Origin: Paenibacillus bovis
GTDB taxonomy: Bacteria; Bacillota; Bacilli; Paenibacillales; Paenibacillaceae
Length of the DNA stretch: 64,000 nt
Assembly: GCF_001421015.2 (NCBI RefSeq)
Contig: NZ_CP013023.1
Location: forward strand, 2,907,501-2,971,500
Reading direction: 5' to 3'
In this document: positions 1 to 8,540 of the stretch, piece after piece
Layout: every line of letters starts with the position of its first letter
How positions within the stretch are numbered: the stretch's first letter is position 1
Notes under the pieces: generated by a model
The model's input: only the letters and a program-made list of their open reading frames with translations
What the model was told of the DNA's origin: nothing
The model's database searches: none
Position numbers and translations under genes: made by a program

Positions 1-872
1 TCAAGCAGGAGGAAGCCAATCAGATTCAGGGGCTCGACTTTAACCATGCGACCGTCGATCTGTATGATGCGATTGAGCGCGGAGAATATCCGGAGTGGGA
101 GCTGTGTGTACAGATCATGAGCGATGACTATCATCCGGAGCTGGATTTTGATCCGCTGGATGATACCAAGCTGTGGCCGGAAGATCAATTCCCGTTCCTC
201 AAAGTAGGCAAAATGACGCTCAACCGCAATCCGGAAGATTACTTTAACGAAGTGGAGCAGGCAGCTTTCGGTACAGGTGTACTGGTAGACGGACTGGACT
301 TCTCGGATGATAAAATGCTGCAGGGTCGTACATTCTCCTATTCGGATACCCAGCGTCACCGTATCGGTGCGAACTATCAGCAGCTGCCGATCAACGCACC
401 GAAGTCTCGTGTAGCAACCAATCATTCCGGTGGCCAGATGCGTTATCAGACCGATCGTGCGCCGGGTCAGAACCCGCATGTGAATTATGAGCCGTCTTCA
501 CTGGGTGGTCTTCAGGAAGCGCCAAAAGCAGGAAAAGATCATGAACCGGAATATTACAATACCCGTCTGATGCGTCAGAAGATTGACCGTCCGAATGACT
601 TTGCGCAGGCTGGCGAGACCTACCGCAACTTTGAAGATTGGGAGCGCGATGAACTGATCAGCAACCTGGGCAGCAATCTGGCCCAGTGTAATGAAGTGAT
701 TCAGGAAAAAGTGCTTGCCAATATTACAGAAGCTGATGCCGATTATGGCAAACGGGTCAGAGAAATGATGGAAAAAGTAATGGCTGATCCGGAAAAAGGC
801 AAGCCGCTGCATCGTGCCCACATGGCTGCCAAAAAAGCCGAAGAAAAAGGACACGAAGCCGATCCGTATTAA
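1..872 (+). CDS. Catalase, C-terminal part (cut by the window edge)
   Basis: The reading frame is open from base 3 to the stop at 870-872, so the gene starts left of the window; about 290 residues are visible. It matches the C-terminal half of monofunctional haem catalases, which convert hydrogen peroxide to water and oxygen. The RTFSYSDTQ motif around 327-353 holds the proximal tyrosine that ligates haem, and the preceding segment ([23 protein letters not shown]) is typical of the family core. The tail is acidic and lysine-rich. The ATG at 117 is internal, since family sequence continues upstream of it in the same frame. A terminator hairpin follows within about 25 bases. Family identity is certain; subclass is not resolved without the N-terminus. 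Confidence 0.95.
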   Translation, partial: KQEEANQIQGLDFNHATVDLYDAIERGEYPEWELCVQIMSDDYHPELDFDPLDDTKLWPEDQFPFLKVGKMTLNRNPEDYFNEVEQAAFGTGVLVDGLDFSDDKMLQGRTFSYSDTQRHRIGANYQQLPINAPKSRVATNHSGGQMRYQTDRAPGQNPHVNYEPSSLGGLQEAPKAGKDHEPEYYNTRLMRQKIDRPNDFAQAGETYRNFEDWERDELISNLGSNLAQCNEVIQEKVLANITEADADYGKRVREMMEKVMADPEKGKPLHRAHMAAKKAEEKGHEADPY

Positions 873-892
873 TCGGATTTATAATTTATCAC

Positions 893-931
893 ATAGCCCC
901 ATCTCGAAACCGGGATGAGGGCTATTTTTTG
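893..931 (+). terminator. Terminator after catalase
   Basis: Arms of about 13 bases (TAGCCCCATCTCG and CGGGATGAGGGCTA) with a few wobble or mismatched pairs enclose a short loop and are followed by a run of T. It lies directly after the catalase stop. Confidence 0.8.
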
Positions 932-1077
932 CGTGATGGTTGTATCGGATATCAGGCAGACAGGAACTTGGCCGCACCTATACTTTTGTACGTTTGATAC
1001 AGACTGTATTTTGTTTAAATAACACCATAACCTACAGATCAGCGCATACAGCAATATACTTTACAATAAAGGCGGCG

Positions 1078-1236
1078 ATGAGGATGAAAATTATTATTAC
1101 TCAGGAAGAAGCGGTACAAAAAGGCATCTGGAATGAAGTGATGCAGATGTTTGGTGTACAGAGCGAGGATGAGACATATCCGCAGGAGCAGTATATCCTC
1201 ACGGAAGAACAGGCGCGCAAGCTTCAGATCATTTAG
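1078..1236 (+). CDS. Small hypothetical protein, 52 residues
   Basis: A short frame starting at 1078 (or at the ATG at 1084) after AAAGGCGG. The product begins MKIIITQEEA and is acidic, with a likely N-terminal beta strand followed by helix; it has no signal peptide or membrane segment. The same frame is open upstream to 940, but that part has no ribosome site and low coding quality, so the start after AAAGGCGG is preferred. I do not recognise the family. It stands alone between the catalase terminator and the P-type ATPase leader. Coding status rests on the ribosome site and the plausible composition only. Confidence 0.55.
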   Translation: MRMKIIITQEEAVQKGIWNEVMQMFGVQSEDETYPQEQYILTEEQARKLQII

Positions 1237-1719
1237 TAGAATATAGCAGGTTATAGAGATAGAGCAGATAGAGTTTGCGATAGCTATAGATTATATTGCT
1301 GCAAGGCATGCAAGCCTATAGCGTGCGAACCTGTCTTTTTACTCGGAAACCTGTCTCTTTATTTATACGGCTTGATATACTTTTACTAATATGGCTATCC
1401 TGCTTGTCATGAGCATCTACAAATTGCATAAAATAACAAGGGAGATCATCTTTCTAAGTCCGGTTTATGGTTACAGGGCATTGGTACAGATGATCTCTCT
1501 TTTTTGCATGTTGTCGACAGCAATCGTCATACAATCTACACTTTCTTTTTGAAACCAAAATCATTTTCAGGGGTAAAAGGTAGTATATACAACCAGTTGT
1601 TAGCTGATATAAAAGGATATACATAATGACTGGTAAAGACCTGCGTATGACCGTATCTGCTGTAAACGGGAGACCAGACAGAAATTGTTTTTTACATTTT
1701 GAGGACTGGAGTGGTGTGA
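1237..1719 (+). promoter_or_regulatory. Long leader region upstream of the P-type ATPase, with hairpin
   Basis: This 483-base stretch has no convincing gene. At 1441-1451 and 1488-1498 a near-perfect 10-11 bp stem (GGAGATCATCT with AGATGATCTCT) closes a 36-base loop and is followed by six T, so it can act as an intrinsic terminator about 215 bases before the ATPase start. A 44-codon frame (1626-1760), preceded by AAAGGA, overlaps the ATPase start in another frame and could be a leader peptide. I could not match the region to a known riboswitch class. Attenuation of the ATPase is an inference. Confidence 0.4.
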
Positions 1720-4392
1720 ATGGAATTTTACCGGACAAGTGTAGAAGAAGCGCTGGATAAGGCGGACACAACAGAGAAGGGATTAACTTCACAGCAAGCA
1801 CAGCAGCGTCTGGAACGCGATGGATACAATGAACTCAAAGGCAAAGAACGTACGCCTACCTGGAAGCTGATTGTAGAAAATCTGCGGGACCCGATGGTGG
1901 TTGTTTTGTTGATCGCCTCGATTGTACAGATTATCCTGGGGCATGTGGTGGAAGCAGGCATTATTATTTTCGTACTGATCCTGAATGCGATTATAAGCGT
2001 GGTACAGACACGCAAAGCAGAAAGCTCCATCGAAGCGCTGCGGCAGATGTCTGCGCCCGAAGCCAAAGTGCTGCGTGATGGAGCGCGCAAATCGCTGCCT
2101 GCCCGCGAGCTGGTAGTCGGTGATATTATTCAGCTGGATGCCGGGGATTTTGTACCGGCAGATGCGCGGCTGCTGACATCAGAAAGTCTCAAAGCAGATG
2201 AAGGCATGCTGACCGGTGAATCGGAAGCGGTGGAAAAGCATATTCGTGTGATCGATGAAGATTCGCCTATTGGAGATCGCAAAAATATGGTATTCAGCGG
2301 TGCACTCATTGTGTACGGTCGTGGTACAGCTGTTATTACCGGAACCGGACTGAATACCGAAATCGGCAAGATTGCCGGTCTGATCGAGAGTGCCGAATCC
2401 AAGCAGACCCCACTGCAGCGCAAACTGGAGAGTTTCAGCAAAAAGCTCGGGGTGTTTATTTTACTGCTCTGTATTCTGATTTTTGCAGTAGAAGCTGCAC
2501 GTATCTGGTTCTCTGCGGATACAGTAGATACGACCGCTGCGATCCTGGAAGCGCTGATGTTCGCAGTGGCTGTAGCAGTAGCTGCTATACCGGAAGCCTT
2601 GTCTTCGATTGTGACTATCGTATTATCTGCCGGAACGAACAAGATGGCCCGGCAGCATGCGATTATTCGCAGATTGCCTGCGGTAGAATCGCTTGGTTCC
2701 ACCAGCGTCATTTGTACAGACAAAACCGGTACGTTAACCCAGAATAAGATGACTGTCGTGGATTATTACTTGCCGGATGGCAGCCGCGATGACTTCCCGG
2801 ATAATCCGGCAGAATGGTCGGAGGGAGAACGCAAGCTGGTTCATATTGCCGTACTCTGCAACGACTCCAATATCGATGAAGAAGGCAAAGAAATGGGTGA
2901 TCCGACCGAGGTTGCACTGATCGCTTTCAGTAACAAAAAGAATAAAAACTATACCGAAATCCGGGACAGCTTTCCGCGGGAAGCAGAGATTCCGTTTGAT
3001 TCGGATCGCAAGCTGATGTCTACCGTGCATACCTTTGATCGTCAGAAAATGCTGCTGACCAAGGGTGGACCGGATGTACTCATCAGCCGCTGTACCCAGG
3101 TACTGCTGGGTGAACAGGTGGTACCGCTTGATGAAGAAATCCGTCAGCGATTGTATGAGGCCAACGAGGACTTTTCCAGCCGGGCACTGCGCGTACTCGC
3201 TTATGGCTACAAAATAATCCCTGATCATCAGACAACCGTCGGTATAGAAGATGAGCAGGAGCTGATTCTGGTCGGATTGACAGCGATGATTGATCCGCCG
3301 CGCGAGGCAGTCTATGGCTCGATCGAGCAATCCAAGCGGGCCGGTATCCGCACGATTATGATTACCGGTGACCACAAAACGACCGCTCAGGCAATCGGTC
3401 GTGATATCGGACTAATGGATGAGAATGATATTGCCGTAACCGGTCAGGAACTGGACAAAATGTCGGATGAAGAGCTGGATCGCAATCTGGAGAATATCTC
3501 CGTCTACGCCCGGGTATCGCCGGAAAACAAGATTCGGATTGTACGTGCCTGGCAGAAAAAAGGCAAAATCACCGCAATGACCGGAGATGGTGTAAACGAT
3601 GCACCTGCGCTCAAGCAGGCCGATATCGGAGTAGCCATGGGTAGCGGAACCGATGTAGCCAAGGATTCGGCAGCGATGATTCTGACCGATGATAACTTTG
3701 TCTCGATCGTCAATGCAGTCAGTGTCGGCCGGACCGTATTCGATAATATCAAAAAGTCGATTGCCTATCTGTTTGCAGGCAATCTGGGTGCGATTATCGC
3801 GATTATTTTCGCACTTATTATGGATTGGGTAAATCCGTTCACAGCGATTCAACTGCTATTTATCAATCTGGCCAATGATTCGCTGCCGGCCATCTCGCTG
3901 GGTATGGAAAAAGAAGAGCCGGGCGTTATGGATCGCAAGCCGCGTGATATCAATGAAGGATTGTTTGCCGGTGGTACGCTGAGAGCCGTTATTACGCGCG
4001 GAATTATGATTGGGGCAGCAGTCATACTGTCCCAGTATATCGGATTGCAGCATTCGCCGGAGATGAGTGTAGCGATGGCCTTTACAACGCTGATCCTGGC
4101 GCGTACCCTGCAGACTTTTGCTGCTCGTTCCAATGTACAGAGCGCTATAGAAGCAGGATTGTTCAGCAATAAATATGTAATCGGTTCAGTTGTATTATGC
4201 TTTGGTCTATATGGTATTACTCTGCTGCCGGGTGTGCGCGGAATCTTCTCGATTCCCGATAGTTTTGGCGTACAGGAGTGGGCGATTGCTACCGGCCTTG
4301 CAGCAGCAGCGCTGGTATTGATGGAATTGGAAAAACTAATCCGTCGTGCCGCATCGGGAGACAGCCGTGCACAACCGCACAGATCAGCTTAA
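1720..4392 (+). CDS. Cation-transporting P-type ATPase, Ca2+-type (IIA)
   Basis: An 890-residue membrane pump that uses ATP to move cations, most likely Ca2+, out of the cytoplasm. Order: N-terminal cation-ATPase domain (about 1-70), M1-M2, actuator domain with TGES at 165-168, M3-M4 with IPEAL, phosphorylation site DKTGTLT with the acceptor aspartate at 334, nucleotide-binding domain, the TGDGVND hinge motif at 621-627, then six C-terminal membrane segments with NLANDSLP in M6. IPEAL in M4 and the N/D pair in M6 match the Ca2+ site residues of SERCA-type and bacterial PacL/YloB pumps. Length is as usual for the family. An in-frame stop immediately precedes the ATG, so the start is fixed. Ion specificity is inferred from motifs; Mn2+ cannot be excluded. 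Confidence 0.93.
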   Translation: MEFYRTSVEEALDKADTTEKGLTSQQAQQRLERDGYNELKGKERTPTWKLIVENLRDPMVVVLLIASIVQIILGHVVEAGIIIFVLILNAIISVVQTRKAESSIEALRQMSAPEAKVLRDGARKSLPARELVVGDIIQLDAGDFVPADARLLTSESLKADEGMLTGESEAVEKHIRVIDEDSPIGDRKNMVFSGALIVYGRGTAVITGTGLNTEIGKIAGLIESAESKQTPLQRKLESFSKKLGVFILLLCILIFAVEAARIWFSADTVDTTAAILEALMFAVAVAVAAIPEALSSIVTIVLSAGTNKMARQHAIIRRLPAVESLGSTSVICTDKTGTLTQNKMTVVDYYLPDGSRDDFPDNPAEWSEGERKLVHIAVLCNDSNIDEEGKEMGDPTEVALIAFSNKKNKNYTEIRDSFPREAEIPFDSDRKLMSTVHTFDRQKMLLTKGGPDVLISRCTQVLLGEQVVPLDEEIRQRLYEANEDFSSRALRVLAYGYKIIPDHQTTVGIEDEQELILVGLTAMIDPPREAVYGSIEQSKRAGIRTIMITGDHKTTAQAIGRDIGLMDENDIAVTGQELDKMSDEELDRNLENISVYARVSPENKIRIVRAWQKKGKITAMTGDGVNDAPALKQADIGVAMGSGTDVAKDSAAMILTDDNFVSIVNAVSVGRTVFDNIKKSIAYLFAGNLGAIIAIIFALIMDWVNPFTAIQLLFINLANDSLPAISLGMEKEEPGVMDRKPRDINEGLFAGGTLRAVITRGIMIGAAVILSQYIGLQHSPEMSVAMAFTTLILARTLQTFAARSNVQSAIEAGLFSNKYVIGSVVLCFGLYGITLLPGVRGIFSIPDSFGVQEWAIATGLAAAALVLMELEKLIRRAASGDSRAQPHRSA

Positions 4393-4446
4393 ATGCAAAC
4401 TGCGTTACCGCCTGAAGCGTAACTATCAATATTGCAAGTATAGCCA

Positions 4447-4487
4447 AAAAGCGTGTATGACGAAGGATAAACGTTATACACGCTTTT
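4447..4487 (+). terminator. Terminator after the P-type ATPase
   Basis: A perfect 12 bp stem (AAAAGCGTGTAT with ATACACGCTTTT) sits 54 bases after the ATPase stop. The A-rich 5' side and T-rich 3' side allow use from both strands. Confidence 0.8.
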
Positions 4488-4596
4488 GCATATGTTTTAT
4501 CGACTATGCCCAAATTGAACGCTCTGCATAATATAAGCTGATCGTAATGATGTAAAGAATAGATTTGTTGATAGGTAGAATATCCGCACAATAAAA

Positions 4597-4629
4597 AGGC
4601 AGTACCGATGATTAGGATCGGTACTGCCT
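4597..4629 (-). terminator. Terminator of the minus-strand small gene
   Basis: A perfect 12 bp stem (GGCAGTACCGAT with ATCGGTACTGCC). On the minus strand it is followed by a T-rich tract, and it lies 50 bases past the stop of the minus-strand gene 4679-4849. Confidence 0.75.
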
Positions 4630-4678
4630 GCTTGTATGCATGTATCAGGTTCCTTGAGTGATCCCATACCAATATGGA

Positions 4679-4849
4679 TTACTTGTCGGAATCTTTTTTG
4701 TCTTTATCATCGTCGCCCGAGGCAACTGGAGACGGTTTGGATGCCCAATCGTCTGCCTGAGTTTCAGGATTTGCACCTTGTTCCTTCTTGTGCTTCTCCA
4801 TCAGTGTATCTTCTGAATTTGGATTTTCCATTTTGTTGTCTTCTGTCAT
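4679..4849 (-). CDS. Small hydrophilic protein, 56 residues
   Basis: A short minus-strand gene, MTEDNKMENP to the C-terminal DKKDSDK. It has a strong ribosome site (GGAGGAG, six bases before the ATG) and its own terminator, which together make it convincing despite its size. The product is almost free of hydrophobic residues, rich in Asp, Glu, Lys, Asn and Ser, and contains a run of three Asp near the end, so it is probably disordered and cytoplasmic. It resembles the many short unnamed hydrophilic proteins of Bacillota, some of them sporulation- or stress-related, but I cannot assign a family. Neighbours on both sides are unrelated. Confidence 0.7.
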   Translation of the reverse strand: MTEDNKMENPNSEDTLMEKHKKEQGANPETQADDWASKPSPVASGDDDKDKKDSDK

Positions 4850-5013
4850 GATGCTCTCCTCCTCAGTGAATAATTCACTTTATTTTATTTAGTATGCTCT
4901 GTTCTTCATTACCCGATTGGAGAAAAGGGAAACAGGCTGATATCGAAAAGGTCATATAAACGAATGTAAAGAATAGATGCAAATGAGCTACAAATGAATA
5001 CGAAAATAAGGGG

Positions 5014-5042
5014 TTGACATTATTTTGAATTGAATTTATTAT
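5014..5042 (+). promoter_or_regulatory. SigA-type promoter of the dioxygenase gene
   Basis: TTGACA (5014-5019), 17-base spacer, TATTAT (5037-5042). This is a near-consensus housekeeping promoter 65 bases before the start codon. Confidence 0.8.
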
Positions 5043-5057
5043 TATCTCATGATTAAT

Positions 5058-5075
5058 AATCTTTAAATTAAGATT
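5058..5075 (+). promoter_or_regulatory. Inverted repeat just downstream of the -10, possible operator
   Basis: AATCTT and AAGATT form a perfect 6 bp inverted repeat around a 6-base spacer, about 15 bases past the -10 and close to the expected transcription start. That is where a repressor would block. Quinone-sensing MarR-type repressors often control this enzyme family, but no regulator gene is adjacent. Confidence 0.4.
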
Positions 5076-5106
5076 TATTATTTAAGGACAAAGGGGCGGA
5101 TAAATA

Positions 5107-6054
5107 ATGAACAGATCAACAGCAGGTATTCACCACATTACGGCAATTGTAGGGCATCCTCAGGAGAATGTTGATTTTTACGCAGGTGTGCTTGGTTTGC
5201 GAATGGTAAAACAAACGGTAAATTTTGACGATCCGGGAACATATCACTTTTACTTTGGCGATGAAGCCGGTCATCCAGGCACGATTATTACTTTTTTCCC
5301 ATGGGCAGGCGCACAGCGTGGTGTAATCGGTGATGGCCAAGTAGGTGTGACCACTTATGTTGTACCGGAGCAGGCACTGCCTTTCTGGAAAGCACGTTTG
5401 GAGCAATTTCATATCTCGTATCGTGAAGTGGAACGCTTTGGCGAGCAATATTTGGCATTTGACGATCCGCACGGTCTGCATCTGGAGATTGTAGAACGCA
5501 GCGCCGGTGCAAATAGTCAATGGAGCTTTGGCGGCGTAACGACTGAGGTGGCGATCAAAGGATTTGGTGGCGCGACGCTATTTTCCTCTCATCCTGCCCA
5601 GACAGCACAGCTGCTGGAACAGGTGATGGGATTGGAACTGATTGCACAGGAAGGCGATTATACGCGTTATCGTTCGACGGCCGATATCGGCAATATTATT
5701 GATTTGAAAATGACGAGCGGTGTACGCGGCGAAATGGGTGTCGGTACGGTTCACCATATTGCCTGGCGCGCAGTGGATGACAGCGATCAAGTGAATTGGC
5801 AAAATGAGTTGCATGATCTCGGATACGGCGTAACGGCGGTACGTGACCGCAATTATTTTAACGCAATTTATTTCCGGGAGCATGGCGAGATTCTGTTCGA
5901 GATTGCTACCGATCCACCTGGCTTTGTGCATGACGAATCGCCAGAAACACTGGGTACCGAATTGAAGCTGCCGGAACAATATGAACAGCATCGTGCCAAA
6001 CTGGAACAGATTTTGCTGCCTTTTGAAGTACGGGAGCTGGATCATCATGAATGA
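5107..6054 (+). CDS. Ring-cleaving dioxygenase of the VOC superfamily (MhqO-like)
   Basis: A 315-residue protein with two vicinal-oxygen-chelate modules: about 5-130 (GIHHITAIVG at the start, HLEIVE at the end) and about 150-290 (TVHHIAWR, EHGEILFEIATD). His in GIHHIT, His in the second-module HHIAW and Glu in ILFEIA fit the metal ligands of extradiol-type dioxygenases. The family opens hydroquinone- or catechol-like rings with Fe2+ or Mn2+ and protects Bacillota against quinones. It follows a consensus promoter with an operator-like repeat and ends in its own terminator, so it is a single-gene unit. The true substrate is not readable from the sequence. Confidence 0.85.
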   Translation: MNRSTAGIHHITAIVGHPQENVDFYAGVLGLRMVKQTVNFDDPGTYHFYFGDEAGHPGTIITFFPWAGAQRGVIGDGQVGVTTYVVPEQALPFWKARLEQFHISYREVERFGEQYLAFDDPHGLHLEIVERSAGANSQWSFGGVTTEVAIKGFGGATLFSSHPAQTAQLLEQVMGLELIAQEGDYTRYRSTADIGNIIDLKMTSGVRGEMGVGTVHHIAWRAVDDSDQVNWQNELHDLGYGVTAVRDRNYFNAIYFREHGEILFEIATDPPGFVHDESPETLGTELKLPEQYEQHRAKLEQILLPFEVRELDHHE

Positions 6055-6097
6055 TCAGGTGCAGCCGATAAATGAATAGCATCCAGGCATTTTATAA

Positions 6098-6136
6098 AGA
6101 CAGTCGTCACTTATTATGAGACGGCTGTTTTTTGTA
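6098..6136 (+). terminator. Terminator after the dioxygenase gene
   Basis: ACAGTCGTC and GACGGCTGT pair with one wobble around a short loop and are followed by a T run. Confidence 0.7.
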
Positions 6137-6416
6137 TGCTATGAGTTATTTTTGAGGTGAATTAAAGAAAATATATTTATTTAGTATTGGTTAAGCGTTA
6201 TCAATTTTAAATATATTTTTGTTTATTTTTGTTTTATGTGTTTTCAAATAAAAACAGAAGTGATATACTGCAAACAAAGAAACTGCTTTTGGCATCATAT
6301 TCCAGAAATACAGTTGGATTCAGTGTAATACATTCAAACGATTTTTTGACGGGCAGTGAATCGCAGCAAGATATAGCGGGACTGTCACGATTACGCAGAT
6401 CAATGGAGGATGAAGC
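6137..6416 (+). promoter_or_regulatory. Rhamnose operon promoter region with cre-like site
   Basis: An AT-rich control region. GTTAAGCGTTATCA at 6190-6203 matches 12 of 14 positions of the catabolite-response consensus TGWAARCGYTWNCA, so CcpA repression is likely. The ribosome site GGAGGA (6405-6410) sits six bases before the first ATG of the operon. I see no clear palindrome for the DeoR-type regulator encoded at the operon end. Confidence 0.5.
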
Positions 6417-8486
6417 ATGATACCTAATCAATGGAATGCACAGCAGGCGGATACTATTCAGGAAGGTGTGGACAAGCTCGTATACCGTTCCAATCTGATC
6501 GGTTCAGATCGTCGTGTATGCAACTGGGGCGGCGGAAATACTTCTACCAAAGGAATGGTACGCGATTTTCGCGGCCGTGAGATTGAAGTTATGTATGTCA
6601 AAGGCAGCGGTTCCGATCTTGCTTCTATGAAAGCACAGCATTTTACCGGACTGCGTATGGAAGATATTCGTCCTCTGTTCGAACGTGATGAAATGCCGGA
6701 TGAAGAAATGGTAGCATATCTGGCAAACTGTATGCTTGATGCCAAAGCGCCACGTCCTTCTATTGAGACACTGCTTCATGCCTTTCTGCCGTTCAAGCAT
6801 GTGGATCATACCCACCCTGATGCGATTATCAGTCTGTGCTGCGCGGATAACGGCAAGCAGATCGCAAGTGAAATTTTCGGTGACAAATTCGTATGGGTGC
6901 CATATATTCGTCCGGGATTTACCCTTTCCAAAATGATTGCCCAGGGTGTACTGGATCATCCGGGTGCCGAACTTGTACTGATGGAAAAGCATGGTCTGGT
7001 CACATGGGGAGAGACGCAGGAAGAATGTTACAACAAAACGATCGAGATTATTAATCAGGCGGCCGAATATATTGCCCGCAAAGCGGAAGAAAAACCTTCA
7101 TTTGGCGGTACCAAAGTAGAATCTATTCAGCCCGAGGAGCGCAGACAGCTGATTGCAGGTATTATGCCGGCAGTACGCGGTGCGGTCAGCGACAGCAAAC
7201 GGATGATTCTGACGTTTGACGATGCGGACGATGTACTGGAGTTTGTAAATGGACAGGATTCTGCACGGTTATCCCAGGTGGGAGCTGCCTGCCCGGATCA
7301 TCTGGTACATACCAAAATGACGCCGCTGTTCATCGACTGGACACCATCGGCAGGAGATGCGGAAGGTCTCAAGCAGGCGGTTATACAGGGTATACACGCA
7401 TACAAGGAACAGTATCAAGCCTATTTTGAACGCAATCGTAATGAAGGCGATATTATGTTCGAATCCGCTCCGCGCGTGATTCTAATCCCGGGCATCGGGA
7501 TGATCAACACCGGCAAGAGTCACGCGATGTCGCTCGTGAGCGGTGCGCTGTATCACCGGGCAATTGCTGTGATGGGCGGCGCGACTGCACTGGGACAATT
7601 CGTATCACTGAGCGAATCGGAATCGTATAATGTGGAATACTGGCCGCTGGAATTGTATAAGCTGACGCTTGCTCCTGCTGAAGCAGAATTCTCCCGTCAG
7701 GTGGCACTCATCACCGGTGGAGCCGGAGGAATCGGCAGCGCAACAGCACGTCGTCTGGTGGGCGAAGGCGCTCATGTTGTACTGGCCGATCTGAATCTGG
7801 AAGGTGCGCAGAAGGTAGCGGATGAGATCAATGAACAATATGGAGCCAATCGGGCACTGGCTGTCCAAATGGATGTGACCAAAGAAACAATGGTCAAGGA
7901 TGCGTATTCCGAAGTGGCACTGGCTTACGGCGGCGTTGATATTATTGTAAATAATGCCGGTCTGGCGACTTCCAGTCCATTTGACGAGACATCGCTCAAA
8001 GAATGGGAATTGAACATGAATGTACTGGGAACCGGTTATTTCCTCGTCGCCCGCGAAGCTTTTAAAATTATGAAAGATCAGGAACTCGGCGGCAGTATGG
8101 TGTTTATCGGCTCCAAAAACTCCGTCTATGCCGGCAAAAATGTAACCGCCTACAGTTCTGCCAAAGCACTCGAAGCCCATCTGGCTCGCTGTATTGCAAC
8201 CGAAGGCGGTGAATTTGGTATTCGTGTCAATACGATTCTGCCGGATGCCATCCTGCAGGGGTCGGCGATCTGGAATTCCAACTGGCGCAATGAACGTGCA
8301 GCTGCCTATGGTATCGAACCGGATCAACTGGAAGAGCATTACCGCAAACGGACAACACTGCTCGTCAATATTTACCCGGATGATATCGCTGAAGGAGTAG
8401 CCTATTTTGCTTCTTCCAAAGCAGCCAAAACAACCGGCTGTATGCTGACAATCGATGGCGGTGTTCCGGCAGCATTTACCAGATAA
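6417..8486 (+). CDS. Bifunctional rhamnulose-1-phosphate aldolase / short-chain dehydrogenase
   Basis: A 689-residue cytoplasmic fusion. Residues about 15-415 form a class II (zinc) aldolase with the metal-binding HTHPD at 131-135 and the NWGGGNTS phosphate-binding turn near 36-43; it would split L-rhamnulose-1-phosphate into dihydroxyacetone phosphate and L-lactaldehyde. Residues about 427-689 form an SDR dehydrogenase with the TGGAGGIG dinucleotide motif at 433-440, NNAG, and the catalytic Tyr579 and Lys583; it would oxidise lactaldehyde to lactate. The YuxG-type fusion is known in Bacillota rhamnose operons. It is the first gene of the operon, and its predicted product L-lactate is the substrate of the LutABC system encoded just downstream. 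Confidence 0.93.
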   Translation: MIPNQWNAQQADTIQEGVDKLVYRSNLIGSDRRVCNWGGGNTSTKGMVRDFRGREIEVMYVKGSGSDLASMKAQHFTGLRMEDIRPLFERDEMPDEEMVAYLANCMLDAKAPRPSIETLLHAFLPFKHVDHTHPDAIISLCCADNGKQIASEIFGDKFVWVPYIRPGFTLSKMIAQGVLDHPGAELVLMEKHGLVTWGETQEECYNKTIEIINQAAEYIARKAEEKPSFGGTKVESIQPEERRQLIAGIMPAVRGAVSDSKRMILTFDDADDVLEFVNGQDSARLSQVGAACPDHLVHTKMTPLFIDWTPSAGDAEGLKQAVIQGIHAYKEQYQAYFERNRNEGDIMFESAPRVILIPGIGMINTGKSHAMSLVSGALYHRAIAVMGGATALGQFVSLSESESYNVEYWPLELYKLTLAPAEAEFSRQVALITGGAGGIGSATARRLVGEGAHVVLADLNLEGAQKVADEINEQYGANRALAVQMDVTKETMVKDAYSEVALAYGGVDIIVNNAGLATSSPFDETSLKEWELNMNVLGTGYFLVAREAFKIMKDQELGGSMVFIGSKNSVYAGKNVTAYSSAKALEAHLARCIATEGGEFGIRVNTILPDAILQGSAIWNSNWRNERAAAYGIEPDQLEEHYRKRTTLLVNIYPDDIAEGVAYFASSKAAKTTGCMLTIDGGVPAAFTR

Positions 8487-8540
8487 TGTTAGAATGAATA
8501 GATAGTGTGATGAGGAGAACCTTATGGAGGAGGATACAGG

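Noticed and set aside
117..872. Catalase start at ATG 117
   Set aside because: The same frame continues upstream to the window edge with catalase-like sequence, so 117 is an internal methionine.
1441..1505. Known metal riboswitch (NiCo, yybP-ykoY or M-box) before the ATPase
   Set aside because: Only a single stem with a T run is clear; the conserved internal loops of those classes could not be placed.
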